Part shown: positions 1 to 5,522 of the stretch, in pieces | Layout of the letters: each line of letters begins with the position of its first letter | Numbering within the stretch: position 1 is the first letter of the stretch | DNA from: an uncultured Shinella sp. | GTDB taxonomy: Bacteria; Pseudomonadota; Alphaproteobacteria; Rhizobiales; Rhizobiaceae | Assembly: GCF_946479415.1 (NCBI RefSeq) | Contig: NZ_CAMLFY010000166.1 | Span: forward strand, 1 to 7,637 | Direction of reading: 5' to 3' | Length of the DNA: 7,637 nucleotides | Translations under genes and position numbers: made by a program | The notes under the pieces: model-generated | Databases searched by the model: none | What the model saw: only the letters and a program-made list of their open reading frames with translations | Told to the model about the DNA's origin: nothing

Positions 1-55
1 AACCCCCAACCAAGCGGTTATGAGCCGCCGGCTCTAACCATTGAGCTACAGGCCC
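1..55 (-). tRNA. tRNA with CAU anticodon, probably tRNA-Ile2 (partial)
   Basis: The reverse strand from base 55 reads as a tRNA 5' part: acceptor strand GGGCCTG, D-arm with GCTC/GAGC, anticodon loop CTCATAA (anticodon CAT from bases 20-22), variable loop and the start of the T-arm (GGGGG TT). The last ~20 bases, including the acceptor 3' strand, lie beyond the window. The anticodon stem (GGCGG/CCGCT) lacks the three consecutive G-C pairs of initiator tRNA. C at positions 4 and 5 of the acceptor stem matches the known recognition pairs of the lysidine synthetase TilS, so I favour the AUA-reading Ile2 tRNA over elongator Met. That choice is inference; tRNA identity itself is clear. Confidence 0.88.
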
Positions 56-108
56 ATGCCGGCTGTTTGCCGGGGCCGTCGGTCAATGGCAGCCGACGGT
101 TGGAAATC

Positions 109-137
109 GTCTAGACGAAATCGGCTTCCCTCACAAG
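109..137 (-). promoter_or_regulatory. Candidate promoter for the CAU tRNA
   Basis: On the minus strand CTTGTG (137-132) and CTAGAC (114-109) are separated by exactly 17 bases. Each matches 4 of 6 positions of the rhizobial housekeeping consensus CTTGAC-N17-CTATAT. Transcription would begin near base 100, giving a tRNA leader of about 45 bases. The -10 region overlaps a 12-base perfect palindrome (107-118). The match is modest and unsupported by other evidence. Confidence 0.3.
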
Positions 138-210
138 CACCGCCGTATTCTCTACACAATGACAAGCGAAGAACGGCGCAAGGGACACAACTATCAGGAG
201 ATATTCCAAT

Positions 211-969
211 ATGGCCCACGGAATCCTCGGTCGCCGCACCGGCGCCGGCCTTATCGCGCTTTCGCTTGCTCTTGCCGCAGCCCTTCCGCTCGCGGCCAAG
301 GCCGAAGAGGCGGCAAAGCCGCGCGAAGCAACGATCGTCGTCACCGGCGAAGGCTCGGCCGAAGTGGCGCCCGACATGGCGCTGATCGACCTCGGTGTCG
401 TCAAGGATGCCAAGACTGCACGCGAGGCCCTCGACGCCAACAACAAGGCCATGGCCGAAATCCTCGCCGCGCTGAAGGACGCCGGCATCGAAGAGCGCGA
501 TCTGCAGACCTCCGGCTTCATGATCAACCCGCAGTATCAGTATCCGCAGAGCTCGAACGGGGAAAACCCGCCGCCGGTGCTCACCGGCTTCCAGGTCACC
601 AACACGGTGACGCTGCGCGTGCGCGATCTCTCCAAGCTCGGCGAAATCATGGACAAGGCCGTGACGCTCGGCGCCAACCAGGGCGGCGGCATCCGCTTTA
701 CCAACGACAAGCCGGAAACGGCTGTCAGCGCCGCGCGCAAGAAGGCCGTCGAAAACGCCATGGCCAAGGCCAAGGAATTGACGGACGCTGCCGGCGTCGG
801 GCTTGGCCGCGTTCTGGAAATCTCGGAAACGAGCTATCGCGCCGAACCCATGCCGATGATGCGCGCCATGGCGAAGGATTATGCCGCCGAAGGCGGCGCC
901 GTTCCACTCGCCACCGGAGAAAACAGCTATTCCGTCGTCGTCAACGTGACCTTCGCGCTCGGCAAATAA
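211..969 (+). CDS. SIMPL domain periplasmic protein (BP26/Omp28-like, DUF541)
   Basis: 252 residues. An N-terminal signal peptide (positively charged start, hydrophobic stretch about 11-28, cleavage likely after AKA at residue 31) sends it to the periplasm. The mature part begins with the typical SIMPL strand TIVVTGEGSAEVAPDMA (41-57), followed by the family's helix with TAREALDANNKAM, the LQTSGFMINPQY segment (99-109), FQVTNTVTLRVRDLSKLGEIMDKAV (127-151), and the AVSAARKKAVENAMAKAKELTDAAG helix (171-195). This order and the length fit the Brucella immunogenic protein BP26/Omp28. The Brucella protein is known to form channel-like oligomers, but its physiological role is unsettled, so none is asserted here. 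The start is supported by AGGAG at 196-200, ten bases upstream. The gene stands alone, divergent from the tRNA, and is followed by its own terminator. Confidence 0.94.
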   Translation: MAHGILGRRTGAGLIALSLALAAALPLAAKAEEAAKPREATIVVTGEGSAEVAPDMALIDLGVVKDAKTAREALDANNKAMAEILAALKDAGIEERDLQTSGFMINPQYQYPQSSNGENPPPVLTGFQVTNTVTLRVRDLSKLGEIMDKAVTLGANQGGGIRFTNDKPETAVSAARKKAVENAMAKAKELTDAAGVGLGRVLEISETSYRAEPMPMMRAMAKDYAAEGGAVPLATGENSYSVVVNVTFALGK

Positions 970-995
970 CCGTCGCGAACCGACATGCTGAATTG

Positions 996-1024
996 GGGGC
1001 CGGGAGACCGGCCCTTTTTGTTTT
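996..1024 (+). terminator. Intrinsic terminator after the SIMPL gene
   Basis: GGGCCGG (997-1003) pairs with CCGGCCC (1008-1014) around a GAGA loop and is followed directly by TTTTTGTTTT. It lies 27 bases after the stop codon of the SIMPL gene. Confidence 0.9.
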
Positions 1025-1420
1025 GCGCGGCGGCCAACTGCCACTGGCATTGGAACAGTCTCAGTTCCTGCAAGCCCTACGTCTTGAGTGCAGACAACGC
1101 CTGAATGCGTTGCGCGCGTTTTGACCAGAAAGGGGACGGCGGCGGCGGGGATGGTCGGTGAGACAGGCCAAAGTCTCTGCCTGGAACGGTGTTTCCCGAA
1201 ACACTCAGCCATGGCCGGGATAATGGCGCGATCCACTTCACGATCCGGAATCTCTCCATGAGTGGGAGGGCCAGCAGCGCGTGGATCCTGGTGATCAAGG
1301 CCGTATAGCCGGCCGAGCGGGGCGCCCCATGGCAGCGGCTCCGCAACACCTTCCGGTACAGCCATCGCTTTTCACGGGGCCATTGCTCCGGTACATCGGC
1401 ACGCGCGCTTGTCCGCCCTA
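1025..1420. other. Gene-poor spacer between two terminators
   Basis: No reading frame here has a good ribosome binding site, recognisable domain or start-to-stop structure. The longest minus-strand candidate (1077-1349, 90 residues) ends in a run of prolines and serines produced by the GGCGGC repeat near 1138-1146, and its start lacks a purine-rich site. The segment is bounded by terminators facing each other, so it would be little transcribed. An eight-base direct repeat CCGGTACA occurs at 1353-1360 and 1388-1395. It could be decayed coding sequence, but I cannot name a parent gene. Confidence 0.5.
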
Positions 1421-1456
1421 AAACGCAAAAACCCTCCCGGCTTGCGCCGAGAGGGT
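1421..1456 (-). terminator. Intrinsic terminator for the minus-strand genes
   Basis: Read on the minus strand, CCCTCTCGGC (1455-1446) pairs with GCCGGGAGGG (1441-1432) over a GCAA tetraloop with a single G-U wobble, and an outer A-T pair extends the stem. TTTTTGCGTTTT follows. It sits 50 bases beyond the stop codon of the 1506-1904 gene. Confidence 0.9.
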
Positions 1457-1505
1457 GGCCATTCGCCGGCCGGGGGTGACAAGACGAATGGGAAACCCAC
1501 TCTCC

Positions 1506-1904
1506 TTAACGCCAGAGAACCGGGCAGTGGCGGTCGTTGGCGAAAACTATGCGGCTGTAATCGCCACGCCGGACACCTTCGACGACGACCTTGCGGCCAT
1601 CCACCGCAACGACCTGGGCGCGACGCAAGCCCAAATCACGGGCCTTTGCGACGGCGAAGCCCAGGGAGCATCGACCACCGCGGTCCCAGTTGCGCGGGCG
1701 ATCCCACCGGTCGCGACGATCCCAGCGGTCCTGGCGGTCCCAGCCGCCGCGGCCGTAGTCCTGCACTTCGAGGAACCCGTTGCGGTAACCGACCTGCTCG
1801 ATGGAGAGGCTGATATCTGCAGCCGATGCAGCCGGGGCAACGGCGGTCAGAGCGCCGAGGCCGAGAAGAGCGGCAAGCATGGTATTTTTCAGAAAGTTGG
1901 TCAT
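1506..1904 (-). CDS. Small secreted Arg/Asp/Trp-rich protein with WDR repeat
   Basis: 132 residues, unknown function. A clear signal peptide (MTNFLKNTMLAALLGLGAL..., cleavage likely after ASA at residue 28) predicts export to the periplasm or beyond. The mature protein has a short N-terminal part (ISLSIEQVGYRNGFLEVQDY), a low-complexity segment at 55-75 built from WDR-type hexapeptides (WDRQDR, WDRRDR, WDRPRN, WDR), and a C-terminal part about 78-132 that looks folded: RCSLGFAVAKARDLGLRRAQVVAVDGR, then VVVEG and a final RHCPVL. The only two cysteines, C79 and C127, bracket this C-terminal part and could form a disulfide in the periplasm. From general knowledge, similarly organised small secreted proteins occur in Rhizobiaceae and are uncharacterised. 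The start is supported by AGGAG at 1915-1911, six bases upstream. It is the last gene of the minus-strand series and has its own downstream terminator. Confidence 0.88.
   Translation of the reverse strand: MTNFLKNTMLAALLGLGALTAVAPAASAADISLSIEQVGYRNGFLEVQDYGRGGWDRQDRWDRRDRWDRPRNWDRGGRCSLGFAVAKARDLGLRRAQVVAVDGRKVVVEGVRRGDYSRIVFANDRHCPVLWR
1681..1742. repeat. 18-base tandem repeat inside the secreted-protein gene
   Basis: On the plus strand CGRTCCCA recurs at 1681, 1699, 1717 and 1735, a strict 18-base period with three full units and a partial fourth. Being a multiple of three, it yields the WDRxxx hexapeptide repeat of the encoded protein, so copy number can vary without changing frame. Confidence 0.85.
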
Positions 1905-1973
1905 TGAGATCTCCTGTTCGCTCTGCCCTGGCCGTTTGCGTCGGGCGATTGAGAAGACCTTAGGACCGTTTGC

Positions 1974-2001
1974 CTGAACGCAGCCCGAAGCGGTCGTTCA
2001 G
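1974..2001 (-). terminator. Possible hairpin after the SnoaL-like gene
   Basis: CTGAACG (2001-1995 on the minus strand) pairs with CGTTCAG (1980-1974) across a 14-base loop, 13 bases past the stop codon of the SnoaL-like gene. No T run follows, so this is either a weak terminator, an mRNA-stabilising hairpin, or a binding site in the promoter region of the secreted-protein gene. Confidence 0.3.
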
Positions 2002-2014
2002 ACTGCATTCAACT

Positions 2015-2359
2015 TCATGAACCGGTGAAGAAAGCGATGCGTGTAATGGTGCCGTCCTCCAGCTCAAGCAGCAGGATCTTTTCGCGGGAAGAACTGCCGC
2101 CGGAGGCATCGCGGGCCGTGAGGCGAATGGCGACATTGTTGCCAAGCGCGTCGCTCATCACCAACGCATCCTGATAGGTTTCATCATGGGCTGCGAAATG
2201 TCGGGCGAGACGGTCGCGCAGGGCTTCGCGCCCGTTATCGCTCCCCTCGCCGATGCCGGAGATCGCGACATCCTCGTTCACCTTGGCGGCGAGTGCCGCA
2301 AAATCACGCGCGTTCAGCGCTTCTATGACGGCGTGGGTGATGCTTTCGGTGTTTGCCAT
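2015..2359 (-). CDS. SnoaL-like / NTF2-like protein
   Basis: 114 residues, no signal peptide, so cytoplasmic. The pattern is that of a small NTF2-fold (SnoaL-like) domain: helix ITHAVIEALNARDFAALAAKVNEDVAISG (7-35), the GREALRDRLARHFAA segment (43-57) typical of the family's third helix, then strands DALVMSDALGNNVAIRLTARDAS (64-86) and EKILLLELEDGTITRIAFFTGS (93-114). Members range from polyketide cyclases and dehydratases to proteins with no known substrate; nothing here fixes the ligand. The start is supported by AGGAGA at 2373-2368, eight bases upstream. It follows yjbQ by 60 bases on the same strand with no terminator between, so co-transcription is likely. Confidence 0.85.
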   Translation of the reverse strand: MANTESITHAVIEALNARDFAALAAKVNEDVAISGIGEGSDNGREALRDRLARHFAAHDETYQDALVMSDALGNNVAIRLTARDASGGSSSREKILLLELEDGTITRIAFFTGS

Positions 2360-2419
2360 GGGGCGTCTCTCCTGTTCCTGCGTCGCCGCAAGAACGTACG
2401 ATCTCGCAAATCGGTTCCG

Positions 2420-2842
2420 TCAAGGGCCGAGATGCAGGACGATTTCGCGGCGGTGCGGCCGGTCGCGATGTTCGAAGAGATAAAGCCCCTGCCAGGTGCC
2501 GAGCACCAGCCGGCCGCCCGCCACGGGAATGCCGATGGAGACCTGGGTAAGCGCCGCCTTGATATGCGCCGGCATGTCGTCAGGCCCTTCCAGCGTGTGC
2601 ACGATCCAGCGCATGGACGGGTCGTCGGACGGCGGCACAAGGCGGCGAAAGAACTGGTCGAGATCGCGCCGCACATCCGGGTCGGCATTTTCCTGAATGA
2701 GCAGCGAGCAGGAGGTGTGGCGCACGAAAACGGTGAGCAGGCCCGTTTCCAGGCCTGCGTCCCGCACGAATGTTTCGGCCTCGCCGGTGAACTCGTAGAG
2801 CCCCTGCCCGCAGGTCGGAAGGGTCAGGATCGTCTGCGGCAT
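2420..2842 (-). CDS. yjbQ: YjbQ/UPF0047 family protein (secondary thiamine-phosphate synthase)
   Basis: 140 residues, the usual family length. Conserved landmarks are all present: FVRHTSCSLLIQENADP (39-55) with H42, the HTLEGPDDMPAHIKAAL segment (82-98) with H82, E85 and H93, and the signature LGTWQGLYLFEHR (114-126). Family members form compact trimers with a His-lined site. The E. coli protein has been reported to supply weak thiamine-phosphate synthase activity, which gives the family its current name, but the true role is uncertain. The start ATG at 2842 follows GAGG at 2850-2847; this site overlaps the stop codon of the small membrane-protein gene upstream, which suggests translational coupling. 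It probably belongs to one transcription unit with DUF1428 upstream and the SnoaL-like gene downstream. Confidence 0.94.
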   Translation of the reverse strand: MPQTILTLPTCGQGLYEFTGEAETFVRDAGLETGLLTVFVRHTSCSLLIQENADPDVRRDLDQFFRRLVPPSDDPSMRWIVHTLEGPDDMPAHIKAALTQVSIGIPVAGGRLVLGTWQGLYLFEHRDRPHRREIVLHLGP

Positions 2843-2849
2843 ATGCGCC

Positions 2850-2975
2850 TCAGCCGATCGCCCAGAACAGGCCGCCGACGACCACGATGAAGGCCAGGAT
2901 CACGCCCATGAAGCGTGCGAGCCCCATATTCGTATCCGTCGTATCGCCGACGATGGCATAGTAGAGATCGAGCAT
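2850..2975 (-). CDS. 41-residue single-pass membrane protein
   Basis: A short frame that a standard length cut-off would miss. It encodes 41 residues: a polar N-terminus (MLDLYYAIVGDTTDTNMG) and one strongly hydrophobic stretch from about residue 23 to 40 (MGVILAFIVVVGGLFWAI), enough to cross the membrane once. A purine-rich site AAAGG (2987-2983) stands seven bases before the ATG. The frame fills the gap between the DUF1428 gene (50 bases upstream) and yjbQ, and its TGA stop (2852-2850) merges into the GAGG ribosome binding site of yjbQ, a typical compact-operon arrangement. I do not recognise a named family. Support comes from the hydrophobic pattern, position and Shine-Dalgarno site. Confidence 0.75.
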   Translation of the reverse strand: MLDLYYAIVGDTTDTNMGLARFMGVILAFIVVVGGLFWAIG

Positions 2976-3025
2976 GGCAAGGCCTTTCTTCCGGTAGGCT
3001 CCGTGATAGCCCACCTGCGCGGCGC

Positions 3026-3379
3026 TCACAACTCGACGATGGCCTGGAAGCCGCCATAAATCATGCGCTTGCCGTCGAAGACATCCTTCCAGTCATCGCC
3101 CTTCAACCGCTCGTCGGCCATCACCTTGGCGACGATTTCGTCACGTTTTTCGCGGGACTCGTAGGTGACCCAGGCAAAGATCACGATCTCGTCTTCCTTC
3201 GCCTGAACGGCGCGGGGGAACGAGGTCAGCTCGCCATAGGGCACGTCGTCGCCGATGCATTCGACATAATCGATCGCGCCGTGTTCCTTCCAGACGGCGC
3301 CGGCCGCGCGCGCCATCGCCTTGTAGGCCTCGATATTGGCCTTCGGCACGGCAAGCAGAAATCCATCCACATAGGTCAT
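3026..3379 (-). CDS. DUF1428 family protein (YbaA-like)
   Basis: 117 residues, cytoplasmic, full length for the family. The N-terminal MTYVDGFLLAVPKANIEAYKAMA and the central GAIDYVECIGDDVPYGELTSFPRAVQAKEDEIVIFAWVTYESREKRDEIVAKVM are characteristic of DUF1428, relatives of E. coli YbaA with a ferredoxin-like (dimeric alpha/beta barrel) fold. The family's biochemical function is unknown. The start is well defined by a strong AAGGAGGAGA site at 3394-3385. It lies 87 bases downstream of the lipoprotein gene and is probably the first gene of the unit DUF1428, small membrane protein, yjbQ, SnoaL-like. Confidence 0.92.
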   Translation of the reverse strand: MTYVDGFLLAVPKANIEAYKAMARAAGAVWKEHGAIDYVECIGDDVPYGELTSFPRAVQAKEDEIVIFAWVTYESREKRDEIVAKVMADERLKGDDWKDVFDGKRMIYGGFQAIVEL

Positions 3380-3442
3380 GATCGTCTCCTCCTTCGGTTT
3401 GGGACCTTCAGAGGACGTGGGGCACCATGCCGCTCCGACAAG

Positions 3443-3464
3443 GGGAGCGCAATTTTTTGCTCCC
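3443..3464 (-). terminator. Hairpin after the lipoprotein gene, no U tract
   Basis: GGGAGC and GCTCCC (3464-3459 and 3448-3443 read on the minus strand) form a six-base stem around an A-rich loop, starting three bases after the TAG stop of the lipoprotein gene and 49 bases before the DUF1428 ribosome binding site. There is no T run after the stem, so it may only partly terminate or may protect the upstream message. Confidence 0.35.
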
Positions 3465-3466
3465 AG

Positions 3467-4039
3467 CTACCAGGCGCCGCAGTTCCGCAGCTGTCGCGAG
3501 TAATTCGAGGCGATGTTGGCTGCTCGTTTCGCGCCGGCCTTCGCCGTGGCGCTCCAGTTGCCGCGCGAATAGCCACCATGGCCGTGGTAATAGGCGATGT
3601 AGAGCCGGTAGGTGTCGTTGAGCGCGATGCCGTTCTTGCGGTTGCTCTCGGCGTGATACCAGGCGATGAAACGGATCGCATCCTTGAAATCGGTGCGCTT
3701 GGCCATCCAGCGGCCGGTCACGCGCTTGTAGCTCGCCCAGGTGCCGTCGAGCGCCTGCGAGAAGCCGAGCGCCGTCGACTGCCGCTTCCACGGAATGAAG
3801 CCGAGAAGCTTGGTGCGCGGCGGGCGGGCATTATGGCGGAAGCCGGATTCGGTGTAGATCGTCGCCATCAGCACGGCAACGGGAACGCCGTACTCGCGCT
3901 CGGCACTGTAGGCGGCACGCCGCCAGTTATCCCATAGGCCGTCGCGCTGCTCGAAGATGGCACAGGCATTCTGCGTCTGTCTTGGAACCGACGCACAGCC
4001 AGCGAGCAGCAGGAGGACGACGATCAATACGCAACGCAT
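3467..4039 (-). CDS. Lipoprotein with transglycosylase (SLT, lysozyme-like) domain
   Basis: 190 residues. The N-terminus is a short lipoprotein signal (MRCVLIVVLLLLAGC) with lipobox LAGC, so C15 should be lipidated and the protein anchored in the periplasm. The region about 45-160 resembles the lysozyme-like SLT fold: YGVPVAVLMATIYTESGF (50-67), with E64 in the ES motif as the expected catalytic acid, STALGFSQALDGTWASYKR (88-106) corresponding to the glycine/glutamine motif, and a C-terminal AWYHAESNRK plus YIAYYHGHGGYSRGNW (147-162). By family, it would cleave the MurNAc-GlcNAc bond of peptidoglycan to form an anhydro end; activity is inferred. A GAGG site at 4050-4047 stands seven bases before the ATG. 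It could also be a non-enzymatic relative, because the middle motif departs from the textbook GLMQ. Confidence 0.87.
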   Translation of the reverse strand: MRCVLIVVLLLLAGCASVPRQTQNACAIFEQRDGLWDNWRRAAYSAEREYGVPVAVLMATIYTESGFRHNARPPRTKLLGFIPWKRQSTALGFSQALDGTWASYKRVTGRWMAKRTDFKDAIRFIAWYHAESNRKNGIALNDTYRLYIAYYHGHGGYSRGNWSATAKAGAKRAANIASNYSRQLRNCGAW

Positions 4040-4124
4040 CGCTAATCCTCGAAAATTTCCGGATATTTATAATTGGTAAATCTTAAGGATTGGTTTTGAT
4101 TCAATTGCGGTTCACCGGCTTCCA

Positions 4125-4153
4125 TTCACAGTCGTGATCCGCCCATCAAATAT
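4125..4153 (+). promoter_or_regulatory. Candidate promoter of the amino-acid binding protein gene
   Basis: TTCACA (4125-4130) and AAATAT (4148-4153) are 17 bases apart in the AT-rich spacer. The -35 matches 5 of 6 bases of TTGACA and the -10 is a weak match. Use of this promoter would leave a leader of about 180 bases before the ATG at 4342. Confidence 0.3.
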
Positions 4154-4329
4154 GCAAATGCATTATTTTGTTGCGCTTTTTGGCCTCCCGGCCTAATCAA
4201 TCTGCAGCACGCCGGCCCTTCGCGCACGAATGTTCCGGACTGTGGATGAACCCCTTCCCTCCGGATTCAGGCCAGCGCCGTCCGGGCGCGGGACGGTTTG
4301 CGACCAGGCCCTCCCAAGGCCGTAAGTTC

Positions 4330-4335
4330 AGGAGA
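4330..4335 (+). promoter_or_regulatory. Ribosome binding site fixing the start at 4342
   Basis: AGGAGA six bases before the ATG at 4342. It chooses this start over upstream in-frame options such as the TTG at 4168, and places the signal peptide exactly at the N-terminus. Confidence 0.88.
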
Positions 4336-4341
4336 ACGACC

Positions 4342-5448
4342 ATGAAGAAGTCTCTTTTCACCGTTGCTGCCCTCGCGGCATCCGTCGCCTTCGCGCCGCT
4401 GGCGCATGCCGATATCGTCATCGGCCTCATCGCGCCGCTGACCGGCCCGGTTGCCGCCTATGGCGACCAGGTCAAGAACGGCGCGGAAGCCGCCGTTGAA
4501 AACATCAACAAGAACGGCGGCATCCTCGGCGAGCAGGTCGTGCTGAAGCTGACCGACGACGCCGGCGAGCCCAAGCAGGGCGTTTCGGCCGCCAACCAGA
4601 TCGTCGGCGAAGGCATCCGCTTCGTCGTCGGCCCGGTCACCTCGGGCGTCGCCATCCCGGCCTCCGACGTTCTGGCCGAAAACGGCATCCTGATGGTCAC
4701 CCCGACCGCGACCGCACCGGACCTGACGGCCCGCGGCCTGACCAACGTTCTGCGCACCTGCGGCCGCGACGACCAGCAGGCCGAAGTCGCCGCTGCCTAT
4801 GTTCTGGAAAAGCTGAAGGACAAGAAGGTCGCCATCGTTCATGACAAGGGCGCCTACGGCAAGGGCCTGGCCGATGCCTTCAAGGCGGCGATCAACAAGG
4901 GCGGCATCACCGAGGCGCTCTACGATTCCGTCACGCCCGGCGAGAAGGATTTCAGCGCGCTGCTCACCCGCCTCAAGGCTGACGGCGTCGAGGTCATCTA
5001 CTTCGGCGGCTACCACCCGGAAGGCGGCCTGCTCGCTCGCCAGCTGAAGGATCTCTCCGTCAACGCCACGATCATCGGCGGTGAAGGCCTGTCCAACAGC
5101 GAATATTGGGCGATCGGCAACGAAGCCGCGGCCGGCACGCTGTTCACCAACGCGTCTGACGCGCTGAAGAACCCCGATTCCTCGGCCGCCGTTGCTGTCC
5201 TGAAGGAAAAGGGCATCCCGCCGGAAGCCTTCACGCTCAACGCTTATGCCGCCATCGAAGTTCTGAAGGCCGGCATCGAGAAGGCCGGCAGCGCCGAAGA
5301 CGCCGCCGCCGTCACGACGGCGCTGAAGTCCGGCGAACCGATCGCAACCGCCATCGGCAAGCTCACCTACGGCGAAAACGGCGACCTCACCTCGCAGAGC
5401 TTCTCGCTCTTCAAGTGGGAAGACGGCAAGATCGTCGCCGCCGAATAA
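4342..5448 (+). CDS. Branched-chain amino acid ABC transporter substrate-binding protein (LivJ/LivK type)
   Basis: 368 residues, the usual length. Residues 1-23 form a signal peptide ending AHA, so the mature protein begins [13 protein letters not shown] and acts in the periplasm. Both lobes of a type I periplasmic binding fold are present. Compared with E. coli LivJ, the ligand-site loops are [12 protein letters not shown] (97-108), [11 protein letters not shown] (119-129), YGKGLADAF (172-180), FGGYHPEGG (221-229) and GGEGLS (246-251). The single cysteine C140 in RTCGRDDQQ means the N-lobe disulfide of LivJ is absent; this motif is common in rhizobial paralogues. Ligand range may extend beyond Leu/Ile/Val: an Agrobacterium relative, Atu2422, binds GABA, proline and alanine. 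No permease or ATPase genes adjoin it, so it must work with a transporter encoded elsewhere. It is monocistronic, ending in a strong terminator. Confidence 0.94.
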   Translation: MKKSLFTVAALAASVAFAPLAHADIVIGLIAPLTGPVAAYGDQVKNGAEAAVENINKNGGILGEQVVLKLTDDAGEPKQGVSAANQIVGEGIRFVVGPVTSGVAIPASDVLAENGILMVTPTATAPDLTARGLTNVLRTCGRDDQQAEVAAAYVLEKLKDKKVAIVHDKGAYGKGLADAFKAAINKGGITEALYDSVTPGEKDFSALLTRLKADGVEVIYFGGYHPEGGLLARQLKDLSVNATIIGGEGLSNSEYWAIGNEAAAGTLFTNASDALKNPDSSAAVAVLKEKGIPPEAFTLNAYAAIEVLKAGIEKAGSAEDAAAVTTALKSGEPIATAIGKLTYGENGDLTSQSFSLFKWEDGKIVAAE

Positions 5449-5471
5449 GGCTTTTGCGATTTGGACATGCG

Positions 5472-5504
5472 AACGCCGGGGTTTTTACCCCGGCGTTTTT
5501 GTTT
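5472..5504 (+). terminator. Strong intrinsic terminator after the binding protein gene
   Basis: A 12-base perfect stem (5472-5482 plus outer pairs with 5487-5497, core CGCCGGGG/CCCCGGCG) around a TTTT loop, followed by TTTTTGTTT (the run starts at 5496). It begins 24 bases after the stop codon. Read on the minus strand, the same hairpin lies 26 bases beyond the stop of the convergent hydrolase gene, but no T run follows there, so termination in that direction would be weak. Confidence 0.93.
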
Positions 5505-5522
5505 GTGTCGCAGGAAGTCCCC

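Larger units (their letters stand above)
4040..4341. other. AT-rich divergent regulatory spacer
   Basis: About 300 bases separate the lipoprotein gene (minus) and the amino-acid binding protein gene (plus). Bases 4050-4190 are clearly richer in A and T than the surroundings, as expected for divergent promoters, while 4200-4340 returns to high G+C. The plus frame of the binding protein is open back to a TTG at 4168, but residues encoded upstream of 4342 look like untranslated leader. A 14-codon frame at 4152-4196 has no ribosome binding site. Confidence 0.6.

Noticed and set aside
76..99. Inverted repeat CCGTCGG/CCGACGG with a ten-base loop
   Set aside because: It looks like a terminator stem but has no T run on either strand and lies upstream of the tRNA, so no terminator is called.
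159..1124. Plus-strand 321-codon frame overlapping the SIMPL gene
   Set aside because: It is out of frame with the real gene, extremely arginine-rich, and reads through the terminator.
1077..1349. 90-codon minus-strand frame in the spacer
   Set aside because: There is no ribosome binding site, no recognisable domain, and a low-complexity proline tail made by a GGC repeat. It is described as part of the gene-poor spacer instead.
46..1365. Long minus-strand open frame of 439 codons opposite the SIMPL gene
   Set aside because: It runs antisense through the tRNA edge, the SIMPL gene and its terminator. Its composition is the His/Arg/Gly-rich pattern expected from the complement of GC-ending codons, with no domain or ribosome binding site.
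2186..2890. Plus-strand frame of 234 codons opposite the SnoaL-like and yjbQ genes
   Set aside because: It is the antisense shadow of two well-supported genes and has no family resemblance.
2915..3937. Plus-strand frame of 340 codons opposite the DUF1428 and lipoprotein genes
   Set aside because: Antisense shadow crossing two real genes and their spacer, with shadow-type composition.
4152..4196. Possible 14-residue leader peptide upstream of the binding protein
   Set aside because: It has no ribosome binding site and no run of branched-chain amino-acid codons as attenuation would need.
4168..4341. N-terminal extension of the binding protein from a TTG codon
   Set aside because: It would bury the signal peptide behind 58 residues. 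The ATG at 4342 has a well-placed AGGAGA and begins directly with the signal peptide.
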